Source: Streptomyces sp. NBC_01754
GTDB lineage: Bacteria > Actinomycetota > Actinomycetes > Streptomycetales > Streptomycetaceae
Length of the DNA: 64,000 nucleotides
Assembly (NCBI RefSeq): GCF_035918015.1
Contig: NZ_CP109132.1
Location: 5,828,001 to 5,892,000, forward strand
Reading direction: 5' to 3'
Shown here: positions 35,677-46,950 of the stretch, in pieces
Numbering within the stretch: position 1 is the stretch's first letter
How the letters are laid out: the number at the start of each line of letters is the position of its first letter
Translations under genes and position numbers: made by a program
The notes under the pieces: model-generated
Database searches by the model: none
What the model saw: the letters and a program-made list of their open reading frames with translations, nothing else
Told to the model about the DNA's origin: nothing

Positions 35677-37848
35677 TCACGCCTGGACCGCGAGGACCAG
35701 CGGGAACACCCCATCAGCGCCCGCCCGGCGAAGCATTCGGGTCGCCACCGCCAGCGTCCAGCCGGTGTCGGAGAAGTCGTCCACGAGCAGGACGGGCCCG
35801 CCCGCGGCCGCCAACTCCTCGGCCAAGGGCGCCTGCACGACCAGACCTTCGTGCAGCGCTCGCACCCGCTGGGCACTGTTGGTCTGTGAGATACGGAGGT
35901 CCTCGGTGCCCGGAGCAAGGCTCACGGAGCCCAGCAGGGGCATCCGGCCGACCTCGGCGATTCGGCTGCCCAGCGAGTGGACCAGCAGCGGCCGGCGCCG
36001 TGAGGAGACCGTGACGACCCCGGCGGGCCTCGCAGGCGCGTCCGGCCCCCCGGAAGCCCAGCCACCCGGCCCCTTGGCCCAGTCGGCGAGAACGGTGATC
36101 ATGGCGTCGGCCACGTCGTCGGGGACCGGGGCGTCCGCCGCGTCGGCCGCGAGCAGCGGGCGCAGCCTGTTGCCCCAGCCGATGTCGGTCAGGCGGCCGA
36201 GGGCGCGGCCGGGGAAGGACAACTCGCCCGCCGGAACACGCCCTTTGAGGTCCACACCCACCGAGGGAAGCCCGGTGGGCCACATCTTGCGGGGCTCCAG
36301 CTCGACACCCGGACGTCCCAACTCGCCCTGTGCGCCGTCGAGGGCGGCGGTCGAGACCTTGTCGTCGAAGCGCGCCCCCGCGCAGTTGTCGCAGCGCCCG
36401 CACGCGGTGGCCTCCTCGTCGTCCAGCTGACGCCGGAGGAACTCCATACGGCAGCCCGTACCCGAGGCGTAGTCACGCATGGCCTGTTGCTCGGCGGCCC
36501 GCTGCCGGGCGACCCAGGCGTAACGCTCGGCGTCGTAGACCCAGGGCTCGCCGGTGGAGATCCAGCCGCCCTTCACACGCTTCACCGCACCGTCGACGTC
36601 CAGGACCTTCAGCATCGTTTCCAGTCGGGTGCGCCGCAGATCGACCAAGGGCTCCATCGCGGGCAGCGACAGGGGACGGCCCGCCTGGGCGAGGACGTCG
36701 AGCGTGCGGCGCACCTGTTCCTCCGGAGGGAAGGCGACGGACGCGAAGTACTGCCAGATCGCCTCGTCCTCCTTGCCCGGCAGCAGCAGGACTTCGGCGT
36801 GCTCGACGCCACGCCCCGCGCGTCCGACCTGCTGGTAGTAGGCGATGGGGGAGGACGGTGACCCCAGGTGGACGACGAAGCCCAGGTCGGGCTTGTCGAA
36901 GCCCATGCCGAGCGCGGACGTGGCCACCAGGGCCTTGACCCGGTTGGCCAGCAGATCGTCCTCGGCCTGCTGCCGGTCGGCGTTCTCGGTCCGGCCGGTG
37001 TACGAGGAGACCGGGTGGCCGCAGCGGCGCAGATAGGTGGTGACCTCCTCGGCGGCTGCCACCGTGAGCGTGTAGATGATGCCGGAGCCCGGCAGCTCTC
37101 CGAGGTGGTCGCCGAGCCAGGCCAGCCGGTGCGCGGCGCCGGGCAGCCGGAGCACGCCGAGACTCAGGCTCTCCCGGTCCAGGGGACCGCGCAGGACCAG
37201 CGCATCCGTGCCGGCGCCCGTGCCGAGCTGCTCCGCGACGTCGGCGGTCACACGGGCGTTGGCGGTCGCGGTGGTGGCCAGAACCGGCACGCCGGCGGGC
37301 AGATCGGCGAGCATGGTCCGCAGCCGGCGGTAGTCCGGCCGGAAGTCGTGTCCCCAGTCGGAGATGCAGTGTGCCTCGTCGACCACGAGCAGGCCGGTCG
37401 CGGCGGCGAGCTCCGGCAGGACCTGGTCGCGGAAGTCCGGGTTGTTGAGCCGCTCGGGACTCACCAGCAGCACGTCCACCTCACCCGCCGCGACCTCGGC
37501 GCGCACGGTGTCCCATTCCTCGGTGTTCGACGAGTTGATCGTGCGGGCGCTGATTCCCGCCCGGGCTGCCGCGGCCACCTGGTTGCGCATGAGCGCGAGC
37601 AGCGGGGAGACGATGACGGTGGGACCGCCACCCCGCGCGCGCAGCAGCGCCGTCGCCACGAAATACACCGCGGACTTGCCCCACCCGGTCCGCTGCACGA
37701 CCAGGGCCCGCCGCTTGTCGGCGACGAGGGCCTCGATGGCCCGCCACTGGTCCTCGCGCAGCCTCGCGGTGCCCGTGGTGTCCCCGACCAGGCGGGTGAG
37801 TACGGAATCGGCCGAGGCCCTGAGCTCTGCGCGGTCTGCGATGGTCAT
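35677..37848 (-). CDS. recQ: RecQ-type DNA helicase with C-terminal phosphoribosyltransferase-like domain
   Basis: A 723-residue protein. The helicase part has a Walker A variant [12 protein letters not shown], motif [35 protein letters not shown] and the motif VI region [18 protein letters not shown]. Zinc-binding cysteines follow ([24 protein letters not shown]). The last ~100 residues contain [15 protein letters not shown], which resembles the PRPP-binding loop of phosphoribosyltransferases, so a second domain is fused. ATG 37848 is used; GTG/ATG starts further upstream are less supported and would overlap the DnaA-box region. RecQ acts in recombination repair. Confidence 0.93.
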   Translation of the reverse strand: MTIADRAELRASADSVLTRLVGDTTGTARLREDQWRAIEALVADKRRALVVQRTGWGKSAVYFVATALLRARGGGPTVIVSPLLALMRNQVAAAARAGISARTINSSNTEEWDTVRAEVAAGEVDVLLVSPERLNNPDFRDQVLPELAAATGLLVVDEAHCISDWGHDFRPDYRRLRTMLADLPAGVPVLATTATANARVTADVAEQLGTGAGTDALVLRGPLDRESLSLGVLRLPGAAHRLAWLGDHLGELPGSGIIYTLTVAAAEEVTTYLRRCGHPVSSYTGRTENADRQQAEDDLLANRVKALVATSALGMGFDKPDLGFVVHLGSPSSPIAYYQQVGRAGRGVEHAEVLLLPGKEDEAIWQYFASVAFPPEEQVRRTLDVLAQAGRPLSLPAMEPLVDLRRTRLETMLKVLDVDGAVKRVKGGWISTGEPWVYDAERYAWVARQRAAEQQAMRDYASGTGCRMEFLRRQLDDEEATACGRCDNCAGARFDDKVSTAALDGAQGELGRPGVELEPRKMWPTGLPSVGVDLKGRVPAGELSFPGRALGRLTDIGWGNRLRPLLAADAADAPVPDDVADAMITVLADWAKGPGGWASGGPDAPARPAGVVTVSSRRRPLLVHSLGSRIAEVGRMPLLGSVSLAPGTEDLRISQTNSAQRVRALHEGLVVQAPLAEELAAAGGPVLLVDDFSDTGWTLAVATRMLRRAGADGVFPLVLAVQA

Positions 37849-37899
37849 GTCCCCATGCAACCCGATGCCTGTGACAAACCACGAACGACCGAACCCAAC

Positions 37900-37919
37900 T
37901 GTGGACAACTTTATCCACA
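37900..37919. promoter_or_regulatory. inverted pair of consensus DnaA boxes
   Basis: TGTGGACAA (37900-37908, the complement of TTGTCCACA) and TTATCCACA (37911-37919) face each other across two bases. TTGTCCACA is the Streptomyces DnaA-box consensus and TTATCCACA the E. coli one. They lie in the 110-bp divergent spacer between recQ and the DUF4192 gene, about 51 bp from the recQ start. Confidence 0.6.
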
Positions 37920-37958
37920 GGGGTCGCGCGAATCTGCGTACCGAGGGACGGTCATCCC

Positions 37959-39320
37959 ATGAACAAGCACCCTGAATCCATCGAACCGGCGGACAAGCAG
38001 CAAATCACCTTGCGCGGTCCCGCCGAGCTGGCCGACGCCCTTCCCTACCTGATGGGTTTCCACCCGGACGACAGCGTGGTCATGGTGGCTCTGCACGGCG
38101 GCAGGGGCCGTTTCGGCGGGCGGCTGAGGATGGGTATCCCCCCGTCGTCGAAGGAGTGGGAGCCGGTCGCGGAACAGCTCGCGCGATGTCTGGTCTCGGG
38201 CAGTGAGCGGCGTGACTCACGGCCTGACGCGATCGTCGCCTTCCTCTGCCAGGACCCCGCCGAGGGTGAGAGTGCCAACCAGGTCATGCAACGGCTGAAG
38301 CCGTTCGCGCAGCGTCTGCGTATCGCCTGCGGCGCGCTCGAGGTACCCGTGCTCGAAGCACTGTGCATCTCCGGCGGCCGCTACTGGTCCTACTGCTGCC
38401 CGGACGAGCGCTGCTGCCCGGCCGAGGGCAATCCGCTCGCGCTGCCGGGCACGACGGTCATGGCCGCGGCGGCGGCCTATGCGGGCATCCAGATGCGTGG
38501 GTCCCTGCGGGACCTGGAGGCGAGGCTCCTGCCCTGGGACACACCGGCCGCGGAGGAGCAGGAACGGGCGCTGGACACGGCCGGGGCCGCGTTGGTGTCC
38601 CGGATCCTCGACGTCCGGGGACGGCACCAGGTGGCCGCCGAGACCCTGGCGCTCGCACAGGAGCTCATCGAACGCCTCCGGCGGGCACCGGCGGCGCCGC
38701 CGGGCGAGGCCGACATCGGTGACGACCGGCTGATCGGTCCGGAGGAGGCCGCCGCGGTCGTCCTCGGCCTTCAGGACAGGGAGACGCGGGACAGGGCGGC
38801 CGAATGGATGGAAGGCCGCGAAGCGGAAGGGGCCCTGCGGCTGTGGCGGGTACTCGCCCGCCGATGCGTCGGTTCGTACGTGGAGCATTCCGCCGCACCG
38901 CTCGCGCTGGCCGGCTGGGTGTCCTGGTCCACCGGTGACGAGCCGGGTGCCCGCGTCGCCCTGGGGCTCGCTCTCCGGGCGGACCCCGACTACACGTTCG
39001 CGCAGCTGCTGCACCAGGCGTGCAACGAGGGGCTGGATCCCGAGACGCTGCGCCGCTGCCTGCGCGGGGAGCGTGGTCTGCGCGCCGCTCCCCGTGACGG
39101 GGAGGGGCACGGAGGCGGGCACGCGGCCCGCGAGGCCCTCCCTCGACGCCCCCGGAGGCGACCCGTGGAAGCCAAGGGCGTGAAGCGGAGGAGGACGGCG
39201 CGGGAGCCGTCCCCGCAACTCCGCCCCGACATGTCCGCTTCCCGCCCGACAGGTCCCCGTCCGGCCACGCTCCGGGCCGACCGGGCACGCCGGCGGCGTG
39301 GTACCCGGAGCGGCCGCTGA
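37959..39320 (+). CDS. DUF4192 family protein
   Basis: A 453-residue soluble protein recognised as DUF4192 from its opening ([32 protein letters not shown]) and the central [23 protein letters not shown] cysteine-rich stretch. The function of the family is unknown. The last ~110 residues are helical repeats ending in a long Arg-rich tail, which could bind nucleic acid. ATG 37959 lies 39 bp from the DnaA boxes, and the gene is divergent from recQ. Confidence 0.8.
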   Translation: MNKHPESIEPADKQQITLRGPAELADALPYLMGFHPDDSVVMVALHGGRGRFGGRLRMGIPPSSKEWEPVAEQLARCLVSGSERRDSRPDAIVAFLCQDPAEGESANQVMQRLKPFAQRLRIACGALEVPVLEALCISGGRYWSYCCPDERCCPAEGNPLALPGTTVMAAAAAYAGIQMRGSLRDLEARLLPWDTPAAEEQERALDTAGAALVSRILDVRGRHQVAAETLALAQELIERLRRAPAAPPGEADIGDDRLIGPEEAAAVVLGLQDRETRDRAAEWMEGREAEGALRLWRVLARRCVGSYVEHSAAPLALAGWVSWSTGDEPGARVALGLALRADPDYTFAQLLHQACNEGLDPETLRRCLRGERGLRAAPRDGEGHGGGHAAREALPRRPRRRPVEAKGVKRRRTAREPSPQLRPDMSASRPTGPRPATLRADRARRRRGTRSGR

Positions 39321-39785
39321 GGGACGAGGCATGAGGGGCGGGGCACCACGCGCCGGGCGGCTGCGGCGAGCCGGGAGGAATCTCGACGCCGGGAGGAACG
39401 CGAGGTCTCACGGCCTCCGTCGACGGGCGACGGGCGACGGGACCGGAGGGTGCACCCACCGGCCGGGTGGAACGGGCGGTGCGGCAGCGGTGCCGGAGGC
39501 TCGGCGGTGATCTCCACGGTCCCCGGGAGCCGCCGACGCGTCTGCGCTGGGCAGGCCCGCCGAGTCCGTGGCCGGCCCTCCAGTCCGCAGCACCGCCGTC
39601 AGCACAGGACCGGGTACTTCAGGTCGCTGCTTCGGACGCCGCCGCCGGGCACCACCCGCCCCCTGCCGTCCGCCGGCTGCTGCCGGCCGGGCACCGTCCG
39701 CCGCTCGGCGAGAGTCGTCTCCTGGACCGGAGACCGAGATCGCGAAGGGAGTGTTTATCGTCAGGCAGACGACTATGATTTCGGC
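39321..39785. other. intergenic region before the NUDIX gene
   Basis: About 465 bp. Several long frames cross it, but none has a ribosome site with recognisable protein sequence. It is GC-rich with a short GACGGGCGACGGGCGACGGG repeat near 39421-39440. The last 30 bp, before the NUDIX gene, are AT-richer and hold the candidate operator described separately. Confidence 0.4.
39756..39777 (+). promoter_or_regulatory. candidate operator before the NUDIX gene
   Basis: TCGTC (39759-39763) and GACGA (39769-39773) form a 5-bp inverted repeat around AGGCA, set in an AT-richer patch (TTTATCGTCAGGCAGACGAC) only 12 bp before the ATG. The gene's own winged-helix domain makes an autoregulatory site reasonable. 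Confidence 0.4.
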
Positions 39786-40550
39786 ATGCCGCCCTACGAC
39801 CCGTCGACCTTCCCGCCCTTCGCCGTCACCGTCGACCTGGTTGTGCTCACGGTGCGCCGTCACGCGCTCTGCGCTCTGGTGGTGCGCCGTGGTGAGTCGC
39901 CCTTCCAGGGCAGATGGGCGCTGCCGGGTGGATTCGTCAGAGCCGACGAGGACCTCGGCGAGGCCGCGGCGCGCGAGCTCGCCGAGGAGACCGGTCTCCG
40001 GACGCACGATCCGGCCGTCCCAGCCGCGGGCAACGGCGCCCATCTCGAGCAGTTGGCCACCTACGGCGCCCCCGCCCGCGATCCCCGGATGCGGGTCGTC
40101 AGCGTCGCGCACCTCGCCCTGGCTCCCGACCTTCCCGCGCCCCGCGCCGGTGGTGACGCGAACAGCGCGCGCTGGGCAGCCGTCGGTGATCTGCTCGGGG
40201 CGGAGGGCGGCTTCGGCCGGGAGGGCGAGCAGCCGACCCCGTTGGCGTTCGACCACGCCCGCATCCTCGACGACGGGGTGGAGCGTGCTCGCTCCAAGAT
40301 CGAGTACTCCTCGCTCGCCACCGCGTTCTGCCCGCCCGAGTTCACCGTCGGCGAGCTGCGACGGGTCTACGAGGCGGTGTGGGGCGTGGTGCTGGACCCG
40401 CGGAACTTCCACCGCAAGGTCACCGGCACCCCGGGTTTCCTCGTGCCGTCCGGAGGGACCACCACGCGGCAGGGCGGCCGTCCGGCGCAGTTGTTCAGGG
40501 CGGGCTCCGCCACCGTACTCAATCCTCCGATGCTGCGGCCCGAAGTCTGA
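39786..40550 (+). CDS. NUDIX domain protein with C-terminal winged helix (NrtR-like)
   Basis: A 254-residue protein from ATG 39786. The N-terminal NUDIX domain has the box GGFVRADEDLGEAAARELAEETGL, in which the G-x5-E-x7-REUxEE-x-GU pattern differs slightly at its first Glu (the residue after GGFVRAD is E). The C-terminal ~85 residues (KIEYSSLATAFCPPEFTVGELRRVYEAVWG) fit the winged-helix region of NrtR-type regulators, followed by NFHRKVTGTPGFL. Such proteins regulate NAD-cofactor genes in response to ADP-ribose, or act as NUDIX hydrolases; which applies here is undecided. It stands alone. Confidence 0.85.
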   Translation: MPPYDPSTFPPFAVTVDLVVLTVRRHALCALVVRRGESPFQGRWALPGGFVRADEDLGEAAARELAEETGLRTHDPAVPAAGNGAHLEQLATYGAPARDPRMRVVSVAHLALAPDLPAPRAGGDANSARWAAVGDLLGAEGGFGREGEQPTPLAFDHARILDDGVERARSKIEYSSLATAFCPPEFTVGELRRVYEAVWGVVLDPRNFHRKVTGTPGFLVPSGGTTTRQGGRPAQLFRAGSATVLNPPMLRPEV

Positions 40551-40724
40551 TCTTCCGACTTTCATGCCGGATGGCACCCCCATCCGGCCCTTCTCGTCCG
40601 GGCGTTGATCGGACATGAGGACACCCGCCGAGGCAGAGCTGCAACAAAAGTCCGAAATGTCGCGTTATCTTGCAGGAGTACCCCGCCCTGCCGCCGAGCG
40701 GTCTCACCCTCCGCGAGAGAAGCG

Positions 40725-42467
40725 ATGCTCCAGGCCATCGGACTCACCAGCGCCCCCGGCCGCGACCGGCCTCCCGTCGTGGACGACTTGACCTTCGAAG
40801 CCCCACCCGGCCGCGTCACCGTGCTCCTCGGTGCTCCCGGCTCCGGTAAGACCACCGCCCTGCGGCTGATGCTCGAGCTCGAACCCGGGCGCGGCGTCAC
40901 CTACTTCCGGGGCCGCCCCCTGCACCGCATCGGTCACCCCGCGCGGGAGGTCGGCGTACTGCTCGGAGACGTGCCCGGCCATCCGGGACGCACGACCCGC
41001 GGCCAGCTCCGCATGCTCTGCGCCGCTGCGGGGGTCTCCGCGGCACGCGCCGACGAACTGCTCGAGGTCGTCGGTCTGGCGGGACTCGGGGACCAGCGCA
41101 TCGGGACCCTCTCGGCAGGCATGGACCGCAGGCTCGGCCTCGCATCGGCCCTCCTGGGGGACCCCCACACCCTTGTGCTGGACGAGCCCGCCGGGGGCCT
41201 CTCTCCGCGCGAGAGGAGCTGGATGCACGGACTGCTGCGGGCCCACGCCGCCGAGGGCGGCACGGTCCTGCACACCACCAGCGACCCCAAGGAGGCCGCG
41301 GCCACGGCTGACCGGGTGGTCACCATCGATGACGGACGCCTGGTCGCCGACCAGGCGGTCGCCGACTTCTCCCGGACCCGGCTGCGCCCCCGTGTCGCGG
41401 TGCGGACGCCGCACGCCGCCAGGCTGGCGGCCGTGGTCAGCCGGGAGGCGAGGGCGGCCCGGCGCTCCGTCGAGGTGGTCACCGAGGACGGCAGCCGCCT
41501 GTCGGTCTACGGCAGCAGTTGCGCGGAGATCGGGGACGCGGCGTACCGCCACGGGGTCCCCGTGCACCAGCTCGCCGACGAGACCGGGGACGCGGGACCG
41601 GTCGCCGACCCCGCCGCCGCGGCGCGTGCCGTGCCGAGGTCCGCCTCGGCCGTGGCGATCTCGAGGCTTCCGCCCCCGATCTCCGTACGCCCCGCCCGCG
41701 GGCCGCTGCGGCCCCTCCGCTACGAGCTGCGCCGTCTCTTCGGTGTCAGGACAACCACCCTGGTTCTCACCGGTGTTCTGATGCTCTCGGCGTGCGTCTC
41801 CGTCCTGCTCGCCCGCTCGGGCCGGACCCCGCTGCCCGATCTGCTGGTCGCCTGGCCCGACCTGCTGCCGCTGCCGCCGGCCGCGTTCGGCGCCGGCCTC
41901 CTCGGAGCGCTCTCCTTCGGCGACGAGTACCGGTATCCGGCGCTCGCCGCGGGGCGGGGGACCGTTCCCCGCCGTCTGGGGCTGCTGCTGGCCAAGCTGA
42001 CGGTCTCCGGTGGTGTCGCGCTGCTGCTCGCACTGCTCTCCGTGCTCGTGGACGCGGAGGCCCTGCGCCTCGTGTACGGCGCCGACGCGGTGGGCGTACC
42101 GGCGAACGCGGTCCCGCTCGCCGTGAGTTGGGTCGCCCTGTCGGTGGGCTGCGCCTGGGCGGGGCTCTTCGCGGCAGGTGTCTTCCGGATGGCGGTGGCC
42201 GGGATCGCGGCGGTCCTCGCCGTTCCCGTCCTCGTCGTTCCACTGGTGCAGAAGCTGCTCGCCGGGCCGTCCGCGCGCTCGGTCACCGGGCTGCCGGCCG
42301 GACTGCGCGAACTCGCCTGGCTGCAATGGCCGTACGAGGTGGACCGGTGGGCCATGGCGGTGGTGCGGGTCGTGGCCCATCCCGTGGGCGTGGCCCTCTC
42401 CCTGTCGTTGACGGTCCTGGTCTGTGCGTATGTGTTCACCGGCCTGCGAGGGAGGGCGCGTTGGTGA
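40725..42467 (+). CDS. ABC transporter, ATP-binding and membrane domains fused
   Basis: A 580-residue half-transporter. The N-terminal ~230 residues are an ABC ATPase: Walker A GAPGSGKTT, a weak signature LSAGMDRRLGLA in place of LSGGQ, and Walker B HTLVLDEPAGGLSPRE. About 125 residues of linker follow, then six predicted membrane helices from residue 345, from LVLTGVLMLSACVSVLLA to LSLSLTVLVCAYVFTGL. The substrate is unknown. ATG 40725 follows GAGAGAAG. It ends 160 bp before whiH, and similar transporters are often near whiH in Streptomyces. Confidence 0.85.
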   Translation: MLQAIGLTSAPGRDRPPVVDDLTFEAPPGRVTVLLGAPGSGKTTALRLMLELEPGRGVTYFRGRPLHRIGHPAREVGVLLGDVPGHPGRTTRGQLRMLCAAAGVSAARADELLEVVGLAGLGDQRIGTLSAGMDRRLGLASALLGDPHTLVLDEPAGGLSPRERSWMHGLLRAHAAEGGTVLHTTSDPKEAAATADRVVTIDDGRLVADQAVADFSRTRLRPRVAVRTPHAARLAAVVSREARAARRSVEVVTEDGSRLSVYGSSCAEIGDAAYRHGVPVHQLADETGDAGPVADPAAAARAVPRSASAVAISRLPPPISVRPARGPLRPLRYELRRLFGVRTTTLVLTGVLMLSACVSVLLARSGRTPLPDLLVAWPDLLPLPPAAFGAGLLGALSFGDEYRYPALAAGRGTVPRRLGLLLAKLTVSGGVALLLALLSVLVDAEALRLVYGADAVGVPANAVPLAVSWVALSVGCAWAGLFAAGVFRMAVAGIAAVLAVPVLVVPLVQKLLAGPSARSVTGLPAGLRELAWLQWPYEVDRWAMAVVRVVAHPVGVALSLSLTVLVCAYVFTGLRGRARW

Positions 42468-42507
42468 GCATACTGATCTGACAAAAAGACGATCGTTCCG
42501 CAACTCC

Positions 42508-42535
42508 CTGGGAAACGCGCGATTTCGACCGATAA
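42508..42535 (+). promoter_or_regulatory. sigma-WhiG-like promoter before whiH
   Basis: ACCGATAA at 42528-42535 matches the WhiG-type -10 GCCGATAA in seven of eight positions. The -35 (TAAA) is weak: GAAA at 42512-42515 is only 12 nt away, not the usual 15-16. The position, about 95 bp before the start, fits a whiH promoter. Confidence 0.4.
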
Positions 42536-42627
42536 CGCGTCAATTGTGAGGCGAGTGCCGATCACCCTTTCGTGTGCTTTTCACCAAAGACCTCAAGCGG
42601 CGGGTGGGCCGCGCCGACAAAGGATGC

Positions 42628-43515
42628 GTGAGTACCCTTGCGCACACCATGATGACCGCCGCCCGCTCCGCCGATTCCGGCCTCGCCGGACCGGGCGAAA
42701 TCGACCGCTACCCCTACACGGAGCCGCCGGCCGGCGAGCGTGCCGCCCTGCGTTCCTGGGGCGGCGCCGATTCCGAACTGGGGCGGGCGGGCCGACGTGG
42801 AGCCGCCGGCCGCGGCCGTGGGCTCCACGGTCAACTGGTCCAGCAGCTGGGCCAGATGATCGTTTCGGGTGACCTCGGTGCCGACCGGCCGCTCGTTCCG
42901 GAGGAGATCGGCCAGCGATTCGAGGTCTCCCGCACCGTCGTCAGGGAGTCGCTGCGTGTGCTTGAGGCGAAGGGGCTGGTCAGCGCCCGTCCCAACGTCG
43001 GCACCCGGGTCCGCCCGGTCAGCGACTGGAACCTCCTGGACCCCGACATCATCGAATGGAGGGCCTTCGGGCCCCAGCGGGACGACCAGCGCCGCGAGCT
43101 GACCGACCTGCGGTGGACCATCGAGCCGCTGGCGGCCCGGCTCGCGGCCGAGCACGGGCGCGAGGACATCCAGCAGCGACTCGGCGACATGATCGAGATC
43201 ATGGGCCACGCGATGGGGCAGGGGGACGCCCTCACGTTCTCCCGCGCCGACGGGGAGTTCCACGCCCTGCTCATCCAGGCGGCCGGCAACCGCATGCTCG
43301 AGCACCTCTCCGGGATCGTCTCCGCGGCCCTGCACGTCTCCGGCGGGCCCGTCATGGGCTGCGACCGGCCCGGCGAGGCTTCGCTCGGACACCACGCGCG
43401 CATCGTCGAGGCACTCGCCTCGGGCGACGCCACCGCGGCCGAGGCGGCCATGCGTGAGCTGCTCGTCGGCAATCCGGACGTGGAGCGAGTCGTCCCGGCT
43501 CCCCGCGAGCACTGA
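42628..43515 (+). CDS. whiH: GntR-family sporulation regulator WhiH
   Basis: A 295-residue FadR-type regulator needed for sporulation septation in aerial hyphae. After ~75 variable residues the winged helix reads GQLVQQLGQMIVSGDL, VPEEIGQRFEVSRTVVRESLRVLEAKGLVSARPNVGTRV, followed by a FCD-type helical ligand domain (LTDLRWTIEPLAARLAAEHGRE, then FHALLIQAAGNRMLEHL). GTG 42628 follows AAAGGA and gives 295 residues, the length I recall for WhiH. A position directly before hrdB is the same as in S. coelicolor. A WhiG-like promoter lies upstream. Confidence 0.9.
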   Translation: MSTLAHTMMTAARSADSGLAGPGEIDRYPYTEPPAGERAALRSWGGADSELGRAGRRGAAGRGRGLHGQLVQQLGQMIVSGDLGADRPLVPEEIGQRFEVSRTVVRESLRVLEAKGLVSARPNVGTRVRPVSDWNLLDPDIIEWRAFGPQRDDQRRELTDLRWTIEPLAARLAAEHGREDIQQRLGDMIEIMGHAMGQGDALTFSRADGEFHALLIQAAGNRMLEHLSGIVSAALHVSGGPVMGCDRPGEASLGHHARIVEALASGDATAAEAAMRELLVGNPDVERVVPAPREH

Positions 43516-43833
43516 GCACAGCACGGCCGGGGTGCGCGCACATGCCGTCGGGCCTCGTGGGCCCGGCGGCACAATTGTGTGGATAGATGACGCCTGGTTG
43601 AGTTTGTCGTGTGTGGGGTGTGACTGGGGCCACGTGAAACGGCCGTAACACTCCTGGAGACAGTGCGATGACTTAAGAGGTGACCGTCGCGGAAGGAATA
43701 CAGCAGCCACACAGTGTGCTGTGCAGTTCTGCGGCCAAGCCCGCGCCGTCGGCGACATCCCCAGCCGCCGGTCGTCGGTTCGAGCCCTCCGGGCCGGACC
43801 GGAAGCCGTTTCCATCGTTCCGAGAGGTTGTTC
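43516..43833 (+). other. hrdB upstream region
   Basis: 318 bp that must hold the hrdB promoter(s). I could not fit a convincing -35/-10 pair; no GGAAT-N18-GTT (sigma-R) site with correct spacing was found, though GGAAT occurs near 43694. GAGAGG at 43822-43827 is the hrdB ribosome site. Confidence 0.4.
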
Positions 43834-45381
<1,548 letters not shown>

Positions 45382-45382
45382 G

Positions 45383-45401
45383 CCCAATGCCGTTCGGTTA
45401 G
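45383..45401 (+). repeat. left terminal inverted repeat of the IS
   Basis: CCCAATGCCGTTCGGTTAG, identical over 19 bp to the complement of 46908-46926. Confidence 0.92.
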
Positions 45402-46799
45402 CCGTCTGGCGGGTTTGGCAATGCGTTGATCTCGATATGGACGGCGGTTCTGTGGGTTCGGTGGTCGGTGTGGCGGCCGACGGCGCGGTACTTGGAGCTG
45501 ATCGCTCGTTTCTTCACGCGGGGCCGGGACCGGTCTCGGCGGGCGGGTAGGAGGCCGTTGAGTATGGCGGTGCCGATCTGTCCGACGAGGTCGGTCTGGG
45601 CGTGGGGGATGATGCCGGCGGCCCGGATGATCTGGTCACGTGCTGTGTTCAGCGCGATGGTGAATGCGGCGCGGTCGGGGTCGATGTCGGGCCGGTGCAG
45701 GACGGCGTCGCTCATCGCGGTGCGTAGTGCCTGGTAGGCGACCAGAAGTGCCCAGGTCTCCTGGGTGACGGCCGCCGGGTGGCGGCCGCGCAGGACTCTG
45801 CCGCCGAGGATGGCCGATTTCAGCTCGCAGTAGCTGGTCTCGATCTCCCAGCGCTCTCGGTAGAGCCTGACCAGGGCGGTGGCGGGTGCTTCGTCGGGGT
45901 CGAGCAGGCTGGTGACCAGCCGGTAGGTGCTGTGGGTGGCGGTGTGTTCGCTGGTGCTGTCGGCAGGGGTGAGGGTGAGGGTGGCCTCAATGACACGGAC
46001 GGGGACTTCACCTATGCGGGACAGGAACGTGCCGTCGGGCAGACGGCGCAGGATCGGCAGCTTGAGCGCTGTGCTGTGGGTCTTGGCCCGGATAAGGAAG
46101 TCCGCGCCCGTGGATGCGACCGTGTCCACGAACCTGGTGGCTGAGAAGTTTCGGTCACCCAGCAGCAGCATCCCGCGCCGGAGTGCTCTGGTCGTGCCCG
46201 CGCCTGTGACCAGGTCACGGGCGTAGGTCAGCTCGCCGGTCACGTCGGTGCCGAAGACGGCGTCCATGAGGGTTCGGGTCCCGCAGGCCGTCAGCGTGAC
46301 CAGACGCAGCATCGGGTAACCAGCCGGGCCCGTTCGGTCCGGCCTTCGCCTTGGGGAACACCGACAGGTTCGCGGGCGTGTCCGGCAGCGCGATCTGGGC
46401 CCCATCGATCGCGACCACCAGCCTGCCCGCGAACCGTGTCACCTGTGTCGCGGTCACCGCTGCGGGGCCTTTGACCAGATCGAACAGTGCTTTCAACGGT
46501 CTGGGGCCGACCCGCCGCATCGCAGCCGTGATCGATGAAGGCGCCGGTACAGGCAGCGGCACAGGCAGCGAGGCGTTCAGCCGGGACCAGATTCCCGTCC
46601 AGCCCGTCCCGGTGAACAGCGCGCCTGCGAGCAGGAGGTAGACCACCACCCGCGACGGCAGCCGCCGCACCCGATGCTGCAGACCACCCGCGGACGCGAG
46701 TGCCTCGTCGACAAGATCGAACGGAACAACCTGGGTCAACTCGCCCAGGTGCCCCACGGCAAACACACCGGGAGCATGCGTAATGACAGAATCAGACAC
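45398..46799 (-). pseudogene. IS4-family transposase, frameshifted
   Basis: The N-terminal 158 residues (from GTG 46799: MSDSVITHAPGVFAVGHLGE, then first catalytic Asp in VVAIDGAQIALPD) read in one frame to GPNGP near 46326. The rest (AGYPMLRLVTLTACG, second Asp in LLLGDRNFSATRF, Glu in YRERWEIETSYCELKSAILGG) reads one base later. A one-base (+1) shift at about 46325 in a GGGCCCGG run joins them into 466 residues with the full DDE set. It is either an inactivating one-base indel or a programmed +1 frameshift; IS4 elements normally need none, so damage is likelier. Confidence 0.85.
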
Positions 46800-46907
46800 T
46801 GCAGCCCTTGCAGAGGAACACGAGTCTTGGCGGACCCGAGAACCACTACAAGGGCTGCACCCGTATCACCAGCCGAAACGCCGAGAGTTGCACCGCCGAA
46901 CGAACCC

Positions 46908-46926
46908 CTAACCGAACGGCATTGGG
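46908..46926 (-). repeat. right terminal inverted repeat of the IS
   Basis: CTAACCGAACGGCATTGGG, the complement of the left repeat over 19 bp. Confidence 0.92.
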
Positions 46927-46932
46927 ACTAGG
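46927..46932 (+). repeat. IS target-site duplication, right copy (ACTAGG)
   Basis: ACTAGG directly after the right end; the same as the hexamer at 45377-45382. Confidence 0.9.
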
Positions 46933-46950
46933 CCGCCTCGCGGAGACACA

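Larger units (their letters stand above)
45383..46926 (-). mobile_element. IS4-family insertion sequence, 1,544 bp
   Basis: A complete element by its borders: perfect 19-bp terminal inverted repeats (CCCAATGCCGTTCGGTTAG at 45383-45401 and its complement at 46908-46926), flanked by 6-bp direct repeats ACTAGG. It carries one transposase gene on the minus strand, opposite to hrdB, with the IS4-type Y-2-R-3-E-6-K signature. The transposase frame is broken by one shift near 46325. Insertion lies between the hrdB stop codon and the hrdB terminator. Perfect ends and target repeats suggest a fairly recent insertion. Confidence 0.93.

Noticed and set aside
39408..40616. A 402-codon minus-strand frame across the NUDIX gene and spacer
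   Set aside because: The NUDIX motif on the plus strand is real; the minus frame is an unstructured mirror.
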